Assembly (NCBI RefSeq): GCF_004348735.1
Contig: NZ_SMKT01000045.1
Span: forward strand, 1 to 55,558
Direction: 5' to 3'
From: Actinomadura sp. KC06
GTDB lineage: Bacteria; Actinomycetota; Actinomycetes; Streptosporangiales; Streptosporangiaceae
DNA: 55,558 nucleotides
Shown: piece by piece, positions 24,726-32,720 of the stretch
Layout of the letters: each line of letters starts with the position of its first letter
How positions within the stretch are numbered: the first letter of the stretch is position 1
Position numbers and translations under genes: made by a program
The notes under the pieces: model-generated
Database searches by the model: none
What the model was told of the DNA's origin: nothing
Seen by the model: the letters and a program-made list of their open reading frames with translations, nothing else

Positions 24726-25952
24726 ATGCGGAAGGTGATCGGCAGATCGGCGGCGCTGCCGCTGCACCTCACGTCGGCGACGTTGCTGCGGGTGTCGGCC
24801 GAGGGGGTCGCGACGGCGCTGGTCCTGACCGTCCAGGCCCGGACGGGGGACGCCGCCAGCGCCGGTTATCTGCAGACCGCGATGACGCTGCCGTACGTGC
24901 TGAGCGGGCCGTTGCTCGGGATCGTCGTGGACAGGGTGGCCCGGCCGCGCGGTGTCGCCGTCGCCCTTGCCGCCGGGTATGCCGTCGCTACGGCGCTGCT
25001 GCTCGCGATGGCGGGGCGGTCGCCGCTCGTGCTTGCGCTGCTTGTCGCGGCGGTGATCGGCTGCACTGAGCCGGTGGTGGTGGCGCTTACCAGTTTGCTG
25101 CCGCGGTTCGTCCCGCCGGGGCGGCTTTCGCGGGCTTATGGGCTTGAGGCGTCCAGCTACAACCTGGCGGCCATCGCGGGGCCTGGTCTGGCTGCTGGGC
25201 TCGCTGCCTTGGCGGGTGGGCAGTTTGCCGGGGTCGCCATTGTGGTCGCTGGTGTTCTGGGGTTGTTGACGCTTCCGCTGTTGCCCTTCACCGGGCCGCC
25301 TGCCGATGGGAAGGCGGAGGTGGGCGGGTGGTCCTCGATGCTCACGGGCGGGTTGGTGGTGCTGGTCCGGGGACGTGTGCTGCGCGCGCTCACGGCGGCG
25401 ACGACGCTCGCGTGGACGGGGTTCGGCGGGGTCGCGGTGACGGCGGTGCTGCTCGCCGAGCACATCGGCGCCGCCCCGAGCGCGGGCGGACGGCTGCTCG
25501 TCGCGATGGCGGTCGGCTCGCTGATCGGGTCGCTGGCGTCCAGCCGCTGGCTGACGCCCCGGCACGCGGAGCCGGTCATGCTCGCCGGGCTCGTCGCGTT
25601 CGGGGCCTCGCTCGCCGCCCTCGCCGTCACGCCGTCGCTGGCATGGGCGACGGCCGCCTTCGTCGCCGCGGGCATCAGCGAGGGGCCGGTGTTCGCGGCG
25701 ACGCTGATGCTCCGGCAGCGGGAGGCGCCGCCCGGACGGCTCGGCCAGGTCAACACGACGGCGGGCAGCCTCAAGATCGCGGCCTCGGCGGTCGGGGCCG
25801 CGCTGACCGCCGCGTCCGCCGATGCGATCGGGCCGATCGGGCTGGTGCTGGCGATAGCGGGGTTCCAGTTCGCCGGGGCCGTCGTGGGGTGGCTTCTGCT
25901 CCGGGTTCCCGCAGGTGGAAAACCTGTCGACGTGGCGAAATCCGGCTCGTAG
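24726..25952 (+). CDS. Major facilitator superfamily transporter
   Basis: A 408-residue protein with about 12 membrane helices. The loop between helices 2 and 3 has the family pattern ([15 protein letters not shown]), and the C-terminal half shows [29 protein letters not shown], typical of drug-exporter-like MFS members. The substrate is unknown. The ATG at 24726 was chosen because it opens directly on [19 protein letters not shown]; no ribosome binding site is obvious. It is divergent from arcA, so both may share a regulator or promoter region. Confidence 0.82.
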   Translation: MRKVIGRSAALPLHLTSATLLRVSAEGVATALVLTVQARTGDAASAGYLQTAMTLPYVLSGPLLGIVVDRVARPRGVAVALAAGYAVATALLLAMAGRSPLVLALLVAAVIGCTEPVVVALTSLLPRFVPPGRLSRAYGLEASSYNLAAIAGPGLAAGLAALAGGQFAGVAIVVAGVLGLLTLPLLPFTGPPADGKAEVGGWSSMLTGGLVVLVRGRVLRALTAATTLAWTGFGGVAVTAVLLAEHIGAAPSAGGRLLVAMAVGSLIGSLASSRWLTPRHAEPVMLAGLVAFGASLAALAVTPSLAWATAAFVAAGISEGPVFAATLMLRQREAPPGRLGQVNTTAGSLKIAASAVGAALTAASADAIGPIGLVLAIAGFQFAGAVVGWLLLRVPAGGKPVDVAKSGS

Positions 25953-25961
25953 CCTTCGAGC

Positions 25962-26060
25962 ATGTTCCTCGCAGCCGGCACCTCGACGCTCGCGGCCTTC
26001 GGCCTGCTGAGCGCGGTGCCGGCTGCCTTCTCGGCAGCCGTCGACGGCCTGCGACGCTGA
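25962..26060 (+). CDS. Possible 32-residue leader peptide upstream of tuf
   Basis: An ATG at 25962 opens a 32-codon frame, [20 protein letters not shown]… ending GLRR, just after the MFS gene and 86 bp before the EF-Tu gene. It is hydrophobic and resembles a short membrane or leader peptide. No ribosome binding site is clear. An 8-bp stem (26020–26027 with 26033–26040) lies inside it. It could be a regulatory uORF or chance. Confidence 0.3.
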   Translation: MFLAAGTSTLAAFGLLSAVPAAFSAAVDGLRR

Positions 26061-26073
26061 CCCCTCTCCGTCC

Positions 26074-26119
26074 CACCCTCCGGAGAACCAGCGGAGGGGG
26101 GTGGCCCAAGCGGGTTCTC
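26074..26119 (+). promoter_or_regulatory. Structured 5' leader of the EF-Tu gene, possible pseudoknot
   Basis: CCCTCCG (26076–26082) pairs with CGGAGGG (26092–26098), extendable by CCACC/GGTGG with slippage. The loop GAGAACC (26083–26089) is complementary to GGTTCTC (26113–26119) downstream, which would give an H-type pseudoknot 27 bases before the EF-Tu start. No known riboswitch class matches by eye. Confidence 0.45.
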
Positions 26120-26146
26120 ACCGGATCCACCAGTGAGGACAGGACA

Positions 26147-27331
26147 ATGGCCAAGCAGCTGTACGAGCGCGACAAGCCGCACGTGAACATCGGCACGATC
26201 GGGCACGTCGACCACGGCAAGACGACCCTGACCGCGGCGATCACGAAGGTGCTCGCCGAGCGCGGGATGGCGTCCGCCGTGCCGTTCGACCGGATCGACC
26301 GCGCCCCGGAGGAGCGCGACCGCGGCATCACGATCAACATCGCGCACGTCCACTACACCACCGCGACCAGGCACTACGCCCATGTCGATCTTCCTGGGCA
26401 CGCCGACTACGTGAAGAACATGATCACGGGGGCGGCGCAGGTGGACGGGGCCGTGCTCGTCGTGTCCGCGCAGGACGGGGCGATGCCGCAGACGCGGGAG
26501 CACATCGTCCTGGCCAGGCAGGTCGGGGTCCGGCACGTGGTCGTCGCGCTCAACAAGGCCGACATGGTCGAGGACGCCGAGCTGCTCGACCTCGTCGAGC
26601 TGGAGGTCAGGGAGCTGCTGTCGGAGTACGGGTTCCCCGGGGACGAGATCCCCGTCGTCCGGGTGTCCGGGCTGCGGGCGCTGGAGGGCGACCCGTACTG
26701 GACGGCCCGGATCGGCGACCTCCTCGACGCGATCGACGCGTACGTGCCGGTGCCGGAGAGGGTGCTCGACAGGCCGTTCCTCATGCCGGTCGAGAGCGTC
26801 CTCACGATCACCGGGCGCGGCACCGTCGTGACCGGCGTCGTGGCGCAGGGGCTCCTGCGCGTCGGCGACGCGGTCGAGGTCGTCGGGCTCGGGGAGTCGT
26901 TCCGGACGGTCGCGACCGGGCTGGAGACCTTCGGCCAGTCGATGGACCACGCCGAGGCGGGCGACAACACCGCCATGCTGCTGCGCGGCGTCCGGCGGGA
27001 CCAGGTCCGGCGCGGCCAGGTCGTCAGCGCGCCGGGCGCGATCCGGCCGCACCTGCGGTTCCGGGCGAAGGTCCGGGTCCTGACGGCCGGCGAGGGCGGA
27101 CGGAGCAGGCCGTTCTTCCACGGCTACCGGCCCCAGTTCCACTTCCGGACGACCGACGTGGTCGGCGGCGTCGACCTCGGCGGCGACGGCCGCATGGCGA
27201 TGCCCGGCGACTCGGTCGAGATGGCCGTCGACCTGGGCAGGCCCGTCGCGATGACCGAGGGCCTCGGCTTCGCCATCCGCGAGGGCAACCGGACGGTCGG
27301 CGCGGGCACGGTCATCGGCCTGCTCGACTAG
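26147..27331 (+). CDS. tuf: Divergent second elongation factor Tu
   Basis: A 394-residue EF-Tu with all GTPase motifs ([20 protein letters not shown]) and full domains 2 and 3. It stands alone, far from ribosomal protein genes, and differs from housekeeping EF-Tu at conserved places: DCPGH reads DLPGH, and the domain 2 segment usually written ENVGVLLRG reads DNTAMLLRG, i.e. Ala at E. coli position 275 (residue 276 here). Change of Gly275 is among those I recall for GE2270-resistant EF-Tu. Residues linked to kirromycin (Gln124, Tyr160, Ala375) look conserved. Streptomyces tuf3 is a precedent for a second, stress- or drug-related EF-Tu. The ATG at 26147 follows GAGGACAGGAC. Confidence 0.93.
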   Translation: MAKQLYERDKPHVNIGTIGHVDHGKTTLTAAITKVLAERGMASAVPFDRIDRAPEERDRGITINIAHVHYTTATRHYAHVDLPGHADYVKNMITGAAQVDGAVLVVSAQDGAMPQTREHIVLARQVGVRHVVVALNKADMVEDAELLDLVELEVRELLSEYGFPGDEIPVVRVSGLRALEGDPYWTARIGDLLDAIDAYVPVPERVLDRPFLMPVESVLTITGRGTVVTGVVAQGLLRVGDAVEVVGLGESFRTVATGLETFGQSMDHAEAGDNTAMLLRGVRRDQVRRGQVVSAPGAIRPHLRFRAKVRVLTAGEGGRSRPFFHGYRPQFHFRTTDVVGGVDLGGDGRMAMPGDSVEMAVDLGRPVAMTEGLGFAIREGNRTVGAGTVIGLLD

Positions 27332-27341
27332 CGGCCCCTGG

Positions 27342-27370
27342 GGGGTCCGGCGAACTTCTCGCCGGACCCC
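27342..27370. terminator. Terminator hairpin after tuf
   Basis: GGGGTCCGGCGA (27342–27353) and TCGCCGGACCCC (27359–27370) form a perfect 12-bp stem with a 5-base loop, ten bases after the stop. Confidence 0.88.
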
Positions 27371-27454
27371 TTGGCGGGAATCGCTGGCGCGATGCGATCT
27401 TGTTGTGGTGGGATTCCGGAATCGTCCCCGGCTGACCCCCCACCTGGAGAACGT

Positions 27455-28348
27455 GTGCGATCCCCCCGCGCCCTGATTCCCCTTCTTTCGATCTGCGCCG
27501 CCGCCGCGGTCGTCGCCGCGGCCCTGACCGGCGCGAGCATCGAGGGCCTGCAGGGCGACGGCGCTCCCGCGCCCGCCGCCCATGCCGACGGCGCGGCGCC
27601 GCGGCCGGAACCCGTCACGATCAACGCGATGACCTGGAACGTCTGTGGCGGCGCGGAGCCGGGCTGCCCGCTCGGCGCCGATCCGGCCGCGCTGTCCGCG
27701 CAGGTCACGCAGCGGATGCGGGCCACCGAGGTCGGCGGACGGAAGGTCGCGGCGAACGCCGTCCTGCTGCAGGAGGTCTGCGAGGGCCACGTACGCGCCT
27801 TCAAGAAGGCCGCTTCCGGGTGGGCGTGGGCATTCGCCGCGCCGTCCAAGGGGGCGTCGTGTGCGGAGGGGCAGGGTCGTCTGGGAGTCGCGATCGGGAC
27901 CGAAGCTCCGCTTGCGGGGGTGGAACGTACCGAACTTCCCGCGCCTGCCGGGCGGGCGCCTGTGGCCTTGTGCGGGGAGGTCCCGTCCTGGACGACCCGG
28001 GTCTGCGTGACGCAGCTCGGCCCGTCCGAGGACGCCGCGGGGCGACGCAAGCAGGCCACCGCCTTCGCCGCTCTCGCGGGCACGGGGCGCGTGCTCTTCG
28101 GCGGCGATCTCGGCGCCGCGCCGGAGAGCCCGGCGTTCGATCCGCTGTATCGGGCGTATGAGGAATGCGATCAGTCCGGGCCGTCCCGCGCGGGCGCCAT
28201 GACGCGCCAGGACTGGACGGGCGCCGCGGTCGAGAAGACCGACTACCTCTTCATCACCAAATCCGCGGCCGTTTCGTGCAGCGTCCCCGCCGAGCGGGTG
28301 AAGGCGTCCGACCACCGCCCCATGTCAGCGGTGATCCGCTTCCCGTAG
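27455..28348 (+). CDS. Secreted endonuclease/exonuclease/phosphatase family protein
   Basis: A 297-residue protein with an N-terminal export signal (VRSPRALIPLLSICAAAAVVAAAL). The mature part has the EEP-fold signposts: MTWNVCGG, AVLLQEVCEGH (metal-binding Glu), LFGGDLG and the final ASDHRPMSAVI with the catalytic Asp-His. EEP enzymes cleave phosphodiesters in nucleic acids or lipids. The central part is shorter than in DNase I. The GTG at 27455 follows GGAG at six bases. A 12-bp palindrome GATTCCGGAATC (27412–27423) lies just upstream and may be an operator. Confidence 0.8.
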   Translation: MRSPRALIPLLSICAAAAVVAAALTGASIEGLQGDGAPAPAAHADGAAPRPEPVTINAMTWNVCGGAEPGCPLGADPAALSAQVTQRMRATEVGGRKVAANAVLLQEVCEGHVRAFKKAASGWAWAFAAPSKGASCAEGQGRLGVAIGTEAPLAGVERTELPAPAGRAPVALCGEVPSWTTRVCVTQLGPSEDAAGRRKQATAFAALAGTGRVLFGGDLGAAPESPAFDPLYRAYEECDQSGPSRAGAMTRQDWTGAAVEKTDYLFITKSAAVSCSVPAERVKASDHRPMSAVIRFP

Positions 28349-28453
28349 CCCGCGGCCGTCACAGAAAGTTCACCGCGCCCCTCCCGTTGATCATGGTCGG
28401 GAGACTCCTATCTGTGCATGCCCGTACCGCGGAGATCCAGGACAGGGGAGCGC

Positions 28454-28534
28454 ATGGAGTTCGTCGCGATGTTCGGTTCGATCGCCCCGGTCTCAGGCGT
28501 CCGGGCGGTCGTGATCTCCTGCGGGTGCCGATGA
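28454..28534 (+). CDS. Possible 26-residue frame coupled to the sigma gene
   Basis: The ATG at 28454, preceded by GGGGAG, opens a 26-codon frame (MEFVAMFGSIAPVSGVRAVV, ending ISCGCR). Its TGA overlaps the ATG of the sigma gene as ATGA. The sigma gene has only a weak ribosome binding site of its own, so this frame may drive its translation. The two terminal cysteines are unusual. It could also be chance. Confidence 0.35.
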   Translation: MEFVAMFGSIAPVSGVRAVVISCGCR

Positions 28535-29121
28535 ACAGTGGCGAGAATCGGCAAGTCGGCCCCGCGTCCGAATCCCCGCCGATCCAGGTCACCGGGGAGA
28601 TTTCCGCAAGCCAGTCGATCGACGCGGCGACGCGAGAGGCATTCCTGGAACTTCTGGAAGCGAATTACCTTTCGGTGGTACGAGCCGTGGTGCGGGACGG
28701 TGCGAGCAGGAGCGACGCCGAGGACGCCGCACAGCATGCCTTCGCGCAAGGATGGCGGGAAGTGCGCCGCAACCGGTGGCACAGGATCGAGAATCCGTCC
28801 GCCTGGCTCAAGCGGGTGGCCATCAATCACCATCGCGGCCAGGATCGCCGTACCCTGCCGGTCGACCAGGTGCCCGACGCCCCGATGACCAGCCCCGGAC
28901 CGGACGAGCTGGCCGCGCAGACGCAGGCCGTCCTCGCCGCACTCGCCCGGCTGGACGACGAGACCCGAACCGTCATCGGCCTGGACATGGACGGCTTCTC
29001 CAGCGCACAGATCGCACGGGAGCTGGGCGTCGGCGAGCAGCGTGTCCGCGACGTGCGGAAAAAGGGCCGTCGCAAACTCAAGGCGCTGCTCGGGCTTGAC
29101 CAGGAAGGAGGTGACCGTTGA
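28531..29121 (+). CDS. Sigma-70 family (ECF-like) RNA polymerase sigma factor
   Basis: A 196-residue protein. Region 2 covers about 30–100 (FLELLEANYLSVVRAVV, SRSDAEDAAQHAFAQGWREVR, ENPSAWLKRVAINHHR) and region 4 about 125–190 (LARLDDETRTVIGLDMDGFS, SAQIARELGVGEQRVRDVRK). The linker between them is short. The ATG at 28531 overlaps the stop of a small upstream frame, and its own stop overlaps the next gene's TTG, so three frames are chained by overlaps. Base composition is less extreme than in neighbouring genes, suggesting an accessory origin. No membrane anti-sigma gene is adjacent; the unknown next gene takes that position. Confidence 0.85.
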   Translation: MNSGENRQVGPASESPPIQVTGEISASQSIDAATREAFLELLEANYLSVVRAVVRDGASRSDAEDAAQHAFAQGWREVRRNRWHRIENPSAWLKRVAINHHRGQDRRTLPVDQVPDAPMTSPGPDELAAQTQAVLAALARLDDETRTVIGLDMDGFSSAQIARELGVGEQRVRDVRKKGRRKLKALLGLDQEGGDR

Positions 29122-29972
29122 CCACCCAGGACGGGTTCGAGCAGGCGCGAGCCGAGTACGGCGACGAGGAACTGGACGCCGTGCTGTCGGCCGCCAACGC
29201 CGATATTCTTCGCCACCTGCAGAAAAGCAGCGACTCGATGCGTCTGCTGGCAACGCTTTTCGGCGTGGCCGACAGCATGGACGGTGAATCACCCGAGGCT
29301 GTCGGGGGGCGCGATCCCAACCATTCGCTCGTCCTGCCGAAACCCGGCACGGACAGTTTGGCGGGCAGGCTGATCCATGCTCGTGCCACCGCAAGCCTGA
29401 TCTTCGAGCTCGTCAATTTCAGCCATCAGGACGTCGCTCTCATGGTGCGTTCGTCCAGTGGCGCCGAGTTCACCCGCCTCATCGTCTCGGAAGCGGTCGA
29501 CAAACTGAATTCGGCCTACGACTACGCCGTCCATCTGGCGAAGAACGTCAACTCCATGTGGGAGATCGACCTTGACGGCTCCGATATCGGCTATCACACC
29601 ATCGAAACGGCCAAGAGGATCGAGAGCGTCCGCAGCATGGCGGGGAAGAGCCTGCTGGACGGCGACGGCTACCGCGCGGACGGATTCATCCAGATACTCG
29701 GCATCGAGCTGGGACTGCTCTCTCGCCAGGCCGATCACACCAGGCGGACCTTGGAGAGGATTCCGATCGACGCGTCCGGGGCCGACCTCACCGGCCTGGG
29801 CGTGCAAAGGCCGGGGCTGGACTGGCTGATCGGGGTCGTCTGGGACCAGGCGACCCACTGGCCGATCATCCTCCTGGAGAGGGTCGCGGATAACTCGGAC
29901 GAGATTCAACCCGGCATTTACCGCATTCGCGGGGGCGCCGCGCACGATCCCCACATCATGGCCACGCTGTGA
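29118..29972 (+). CDS. Unknown protein co-encoded with the sigma factor
   Basis: A 284-residue soluble protein that I do not recognise. It starts at TTG 29118, overlapping the sigma stop (TTGA), with GGAGG nine bases upstream. Residues 10–50 are predicted helix (EYGDEELDAVLSAANADILR). The middle part (FELVNFSHQDVALMVRSSSG, KLNSAYDYAVHLAKNVNSMW) and the end (ADHTRRTLERIPIDASGADL) have no membrane helix and no known motif. Tight coupling suggests it controls, or is controlled by, the sigma factor; a cytosolic anti-sigma factor or a signal-sensing partner are both possible. Codon third positions are less GC-rich than in the surrounding housekeeping genes. Confidence 0.6.
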   Translation: MTTQDGFEQARAEYGDEELDAVLSAANADILRHLQKSSDSMRLLATLFGVADSMDGESPEAVGGRDPNHSLVLPKPGTDSLAGRLIHARATASLIFELVNFSHQDVALMVRSSSGAEFTRLIVSEAVDKLNSAYDYAVHLAKNVNSMWEIDLDGSDIGYHTIETAKRIESVRSMAGKSLLDGDGYRADGFIQILGIELGLLSRQADHTRRTLERIPIDASGADLTGLGVQRPGLDWLIGVVWDQATHWPIILLERVADNSDEIQPGIYRIRGGAAHDPHIMATL

Positions 29973-30006
29973 CCCCGGCGCGCCGCGATCCGGCCGCTGG
30001 CGACGC

Positions 30007-31572
30007 TCAGTGGACCTGGCGGTCCTGGCCCTCCCAGTAGGGGGCGCGGAGTTCGCGCTTGAGGATCTTGCCCGTGGGGTTGCGGGGGATGGCGTCGCGG
30101 CGTTCGACCGTGGTCGGGCACTTGAAGTGCGCGAGGCGATCGCGGCAGTAACCGATGATGTCCTTGTCGGTGACGTCCTCGGAGGTGAGGACGACGATCG
30201 CCTTGGGGGTCTCGCCCCACTTGGCGTCCGGGACGCCGATGACCGCGCAGTCGCTGATGTCGGGATGGCCCATCAGGACGTTCTCGACCTCGGCGGGGTA
30301 GATGTTCTCGCCCCCTGAGATGATCATGTCCTTGACCCGGTCGTGGATGTAGAGGTAGCCGTCCTCGTCGAGGTAGCCTGCGTCGCCCGTCCGGAACCAG
30401 TTGTCCCCGGACAGCGCGGCGGCCGTCGCCTCCGGCATGCGCCAGTAGCCCTTCATGTTCTGCGGCGTCCGGCACAGGATCTCGCCGACCTCGCCCGTGG
30501 GCAGCTCCTCCTGCGTCGCCGGGTCGACGATCTTGAGGGTGCAGGTGGGGTTGGGCAGGCCCGCGCTGCGCAGCCGGTGCGCGTTCGGGCCGTCCGGGTC
30601 GTGGTCCTCGGCGGGGAGCATCACGATCGCGCCGGTGACCTCCGTCAGCCCGTACACCTGCATGAAGTCGGTGCCCGGCAGCATCCGCATCGCGCCGCGC
30701 AGCACGTCCTCGCTGATCGGCGACGCGCCGTACAGCATGAGCCGGAGGCTGGACAGGTCGCAGGCGGTGACGTCCGGGATCAGCGGCATGAACTGCAGCA
30801 GGACCGGGACGAGGAAGATGTGCGTGACCCGGTTCCGCTCGATGCCCTGCGCGATCAGCGTCGGGTCGGGCTCGCGGGCGATCACGCCGGGGACGCCGTT
30901 GTAGATCGCGGAGATGGTGAGCATGTTGCCCGCCACGTGGTACATCGGCATCGCGACCATGAGGACGGACGTTTCGTCGACGTTCCACGTGTCGTTGGTC
31001 GCGGTCAGCGCGGCGAAGTAGTTGTCGTGCGTCAGCATCACGCCCTTGGGCAGGCCCGTGGTGCCGGACGAGTACAGCTGGCAGAACACGTCCTCGGTGT
31101 CGGTGACGTAGCCCGGCTCGGGTGGGGCGTCGGGCGCGGCGTCGATCCAGGCGGCGTAGTCCTCGTACGGGTGGTCTGAACCGTCGATGACCAGCAGGCG
31201 GGTCGTGTGCTGCAGTTTTTCGGCGATCGCGTCCAGGACGGGCACGAAGTCGGCGCCGACGATGAAGACCTTCGCCTGCGCGTCGTTGACGATGTAGGCG
31301 ACCTCGTCCGGCGCCAGCCGGTAGTTCACCGGGACCTGGACGGCGCCGATCCGAGGCGCGCCGAAGAGCTGCTCGACGTATTCGAGCGAGTTCTTGTCGA
31401 GGATCGCGACCCGGTCGCCGGACCCGACGCCGGCGGCGGCGAGCGCGGCCGCGACCCGGTCGGCGCGCCGGTCGAAGTCGCCGTAGGTGATCTCGGCGTC
31501 GCCCGCGATGTAGGCGACACGGCCCGGATGCGAGCGTGCCCGCTCGCGCAGCGTCTCCGTCAGACCCGGCAC
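30007..31572 (-). CDS. Acyl-CoA synthetase (AMP-forming, FadD-like)
   Basis: A 521-residue adenylate-forming enzyme with the P-loop YSSGTTGLPKG (168–178), MYHVAGN, YGASPISED, QVYGLTEVTG, WFRTGDAGYLDEDGYLYIHDR and the C-terminal catalytic lysine in NPTGKILKREL (Lys502). It activates a carboxylic acid, probably a medium or long fatty acid, to its CoA thioester. Length and motifs fit mycobacterial FadD13-type ligases without a membrane anchor. The GTG at 31572 follows AAGGGA. A 14-bp inverted repeat lies directly upstream. It converges with the unknown sigma-linked gene (34 bp between stops). Confidence 0.9.
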   Translation of the reverse strand: MPGLTETLRERARSHPGRVAYIAGDAEITYGDFDRRADRVAAALAAAGVGSGDRVAILDKNSLEYVEQLFGAPRIGAVQVPVNYRLAPDEVAYIVNDAQAKVFIVGADFVPVLDAIAEKLQHTTRLLVIDGSDHPYEDYAAWIDAAPDAPPEPGYVTDTEDVFCQLYSSGTTGLPKGVMLTHDNYFAALTATNDTWNVDETSVLMVAMPMYHVAGNMLTISAIYNGVPGVIAREPDPTLIAQGIERNRVTHIFLVPVLLQFMPLIPDVTACDLSSLRLMLYGASPISEDVLRGAMRMLPGTDFMQVYGLTEVTGAIVMLPAEDHDPDGPNAHRLRSAGLPNPTCTLKIVDPATQEELPTGEVGEILCRTPQNMKGYWRMPEATAAALSGDNWFRTGDAGYLDEDGYLYIHDRVKDMIISGGENIYPAEVENVLMGHPDISDCAVIGVPDAKWGETPKAIVVLTSEDVTDKDIIGYCRDRLAHFKCPTTVERRDAIPRNPTGKILKRELRAPYWEGQDRQVH

Positions 31573-31583
31573 GGTAGGTCCCT

Positions 31584-31630
31584 TCGCCGATGACCGCCTG
31601 GTTGTCCCGGCATCATGCGGTCATCGGCGA
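31584..31630. promoter_or_regulatory. 14-bp inverted repeat upstream of the acyl-CoA synthetase
   Basis: TCGCCGATGACCGC (31584–31597) is matched perfectly by GCGGTCATCGGCGA (31617–31630) around 19 bases. It lies between the stop of the small membrane protein gene and the GTG of the synthetase, both on the reverse strand. It may terminate the former or be an operator for the latter. Confidence 0.6.
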
Positions 31631-31648
31631 GGCCCCGGCAAGGGCCCG

Positions 31649-31819
31649 CTAACGACTTTTGGACATCTTGGACACGGCGGTGACGGCGAGCACCACCAGG
31701 ACCGCGACGAAGCCGATGAAGAAGAAGAACTTCAGCATCGACAGGATCGCGCCGATGGCGGTCATCGCGAGCCATATCGCGAGGATGACACCGATGACGG
31801 TCAGGATCGTCTTACCCAT
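31649..31819 (-). CDS. Small two-helix membrane protein
   Basis: A 56-residue hydrophobic protein: MGKTILTVIGVILAIWLAMT, then AIGAILSMLKFFFFIGFVAV and a second run to VTAVSKMSKSR. Two membrane helices (about 4–25 and 30–48) and a basic tail. Proteins of this kind are common and uncharacterised in actinobacteria. The ATG at 31819 fits the first helix; a longer in-frame extension upstream is antisense-like and Arg-rich. Confidence 0.65.
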   Translation of the reverse strand: MGKTILTVIGVILAIWLAMTAIGAILSMLKFFFFIGFVAVLVVLAVTAVSKMSKSR

Positions 31820-31881
31820 GACCCCAACCGTATGCGGTCGTCCCACGAAGGTCATCACTCTTGGGGACGACCCTGGACGGC

Positions 31882-32601
31882 TCAGCCCCCGCCGTACGGC
31901 GGAGCACCACCCTGAGGCCCGGCCGGGGGCGCACCCTGACCTGGGCCGGGCGGAGCCTGGTACGGCGGCGGAGGCTGCATCGGCTGGCCGGGCATCGGCT
32001 GCCCAGGGACGCCAGGCTGGCCGAAGGGCTGGCCTGGTGCTTGGCCGAAGGGCTGTCCCGGTGCATGGCCGAAGGGCTGTCCCGGTGCATGGCCGAACGG
32101 CTGGCCTGGCGGCTGGCCGAAGTTCTGGCCGAAGGGCTGGCCGGACGGGCGGCGCGGCGCGAGGCTGCTCGCGACCATCAGCACCCGCAGCCCGCCGACC
32201 GCCCCGGCCGCCAGCGGCGCAAGCAGGTCCCAGGCGTCGAAGCGCGGCTTCAGCACCTCGATGACGAAGTCGCCCGAAGCCCCGCCATGAGTGAACGTGT
32301 AGAGGAGCACTCCCGCCCGGATGCCGACGAGCAGGGCGACGAGCCCGGCGATCGCCGCGGCGATCGGTACGACCGGGCCGCGCGGGTGGGTGAGCATGAG
32401 CCCGACCGCCGTGAAGAGGCCGACGACGACGCACTGCAGCGCGTAGTAGGCGGTGGAGTGCCGGAAGTGCACCAGCACGTCCGTCTGGTAGACGGCGGCG
32501 AACGTCATGATCGTGCCGACGGCGGTCGCGACCGCGCCGCCGAGGAGGATCAGGGCGATGGTCCCGCCGACGGGGGTGGCGGTGCGGGTGGGAGCGGCCA
32601 T
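31882..32601 (-). CDS. Membrane protein with GQPFG-repeat proline-rich tail
   Basis: A 239-residue protein with four hydrophobic helices in the first 150 residues (IALILLGGAVATAVGTIMTF, YALQCVVVGLFTAVGLML, VPIAAAIAGLVALLVGIRAGV, LLAPLAAGAVGGLRVLMVAS). Residues 155–239 are a repeat-rich tail built on GQPFGHAP/GQPFGQAP units, then Pro/Gly stretches. The repeat is visible in DNA around 32020–32135. Its function is unknown; the tail is likely disordered and cytosolic. The ATG at 32601 begins MAAPTRTATPVGG. Confidence 0.65.
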   Translation of the reverse strand: MAAPTRTATPVGGTIALILLGGAVATAVGTIMTFAAVYQTDVLVHFRHSTAYYALQCVVVGLFTAVGLMLTHPRGPVVPIAAAIAGLVALLVGIRAGVLLYTFTHGGASGDFVIEVLKPRFDAWDLLAPLAAGAVGGLRVLMVASSLAPRRPSGQPFGQNFGQPPGQPFGHAPGQPFGHAPGQPFGQAPGQPFGQPGVPGQPMPGQPMQPPPPYQAPPGPGQGAPPAGPQGGAPPYGGG

Positions 32602-32708
32602 CGGGCCATTAAAGCGACGATCGTCCCGTGATGCGAAGTAGGGGAGGCGTGTCGTGATCAGTTCCTTACAGGGTGATGACGTGCGAGCTGGAACGGTCGC
32701 GATGGCCG

Positions 32709-32714
32709 TAGCGT
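32709..32714 (+). promoter_or_regulatory. -10 hexamer for a leaderless response-regulator mRNA
   Basis: TAGCGT ends six bases before the GTG at 32721, and no ribosome binding site is present between them. Confidence 0.55.
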
Positions 32715-32720
32715 GAGGTT

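Noticed and set aside
25157..28315. Very long open frame on the reverse strand (over 1000 codons) opposite the MFS, tuf and EEP genes
   Set aside because: It is the antisense of well-supported genes; high GC removes stop codons from that frame. The translation is Arg/Pro/His-rich with no domain.
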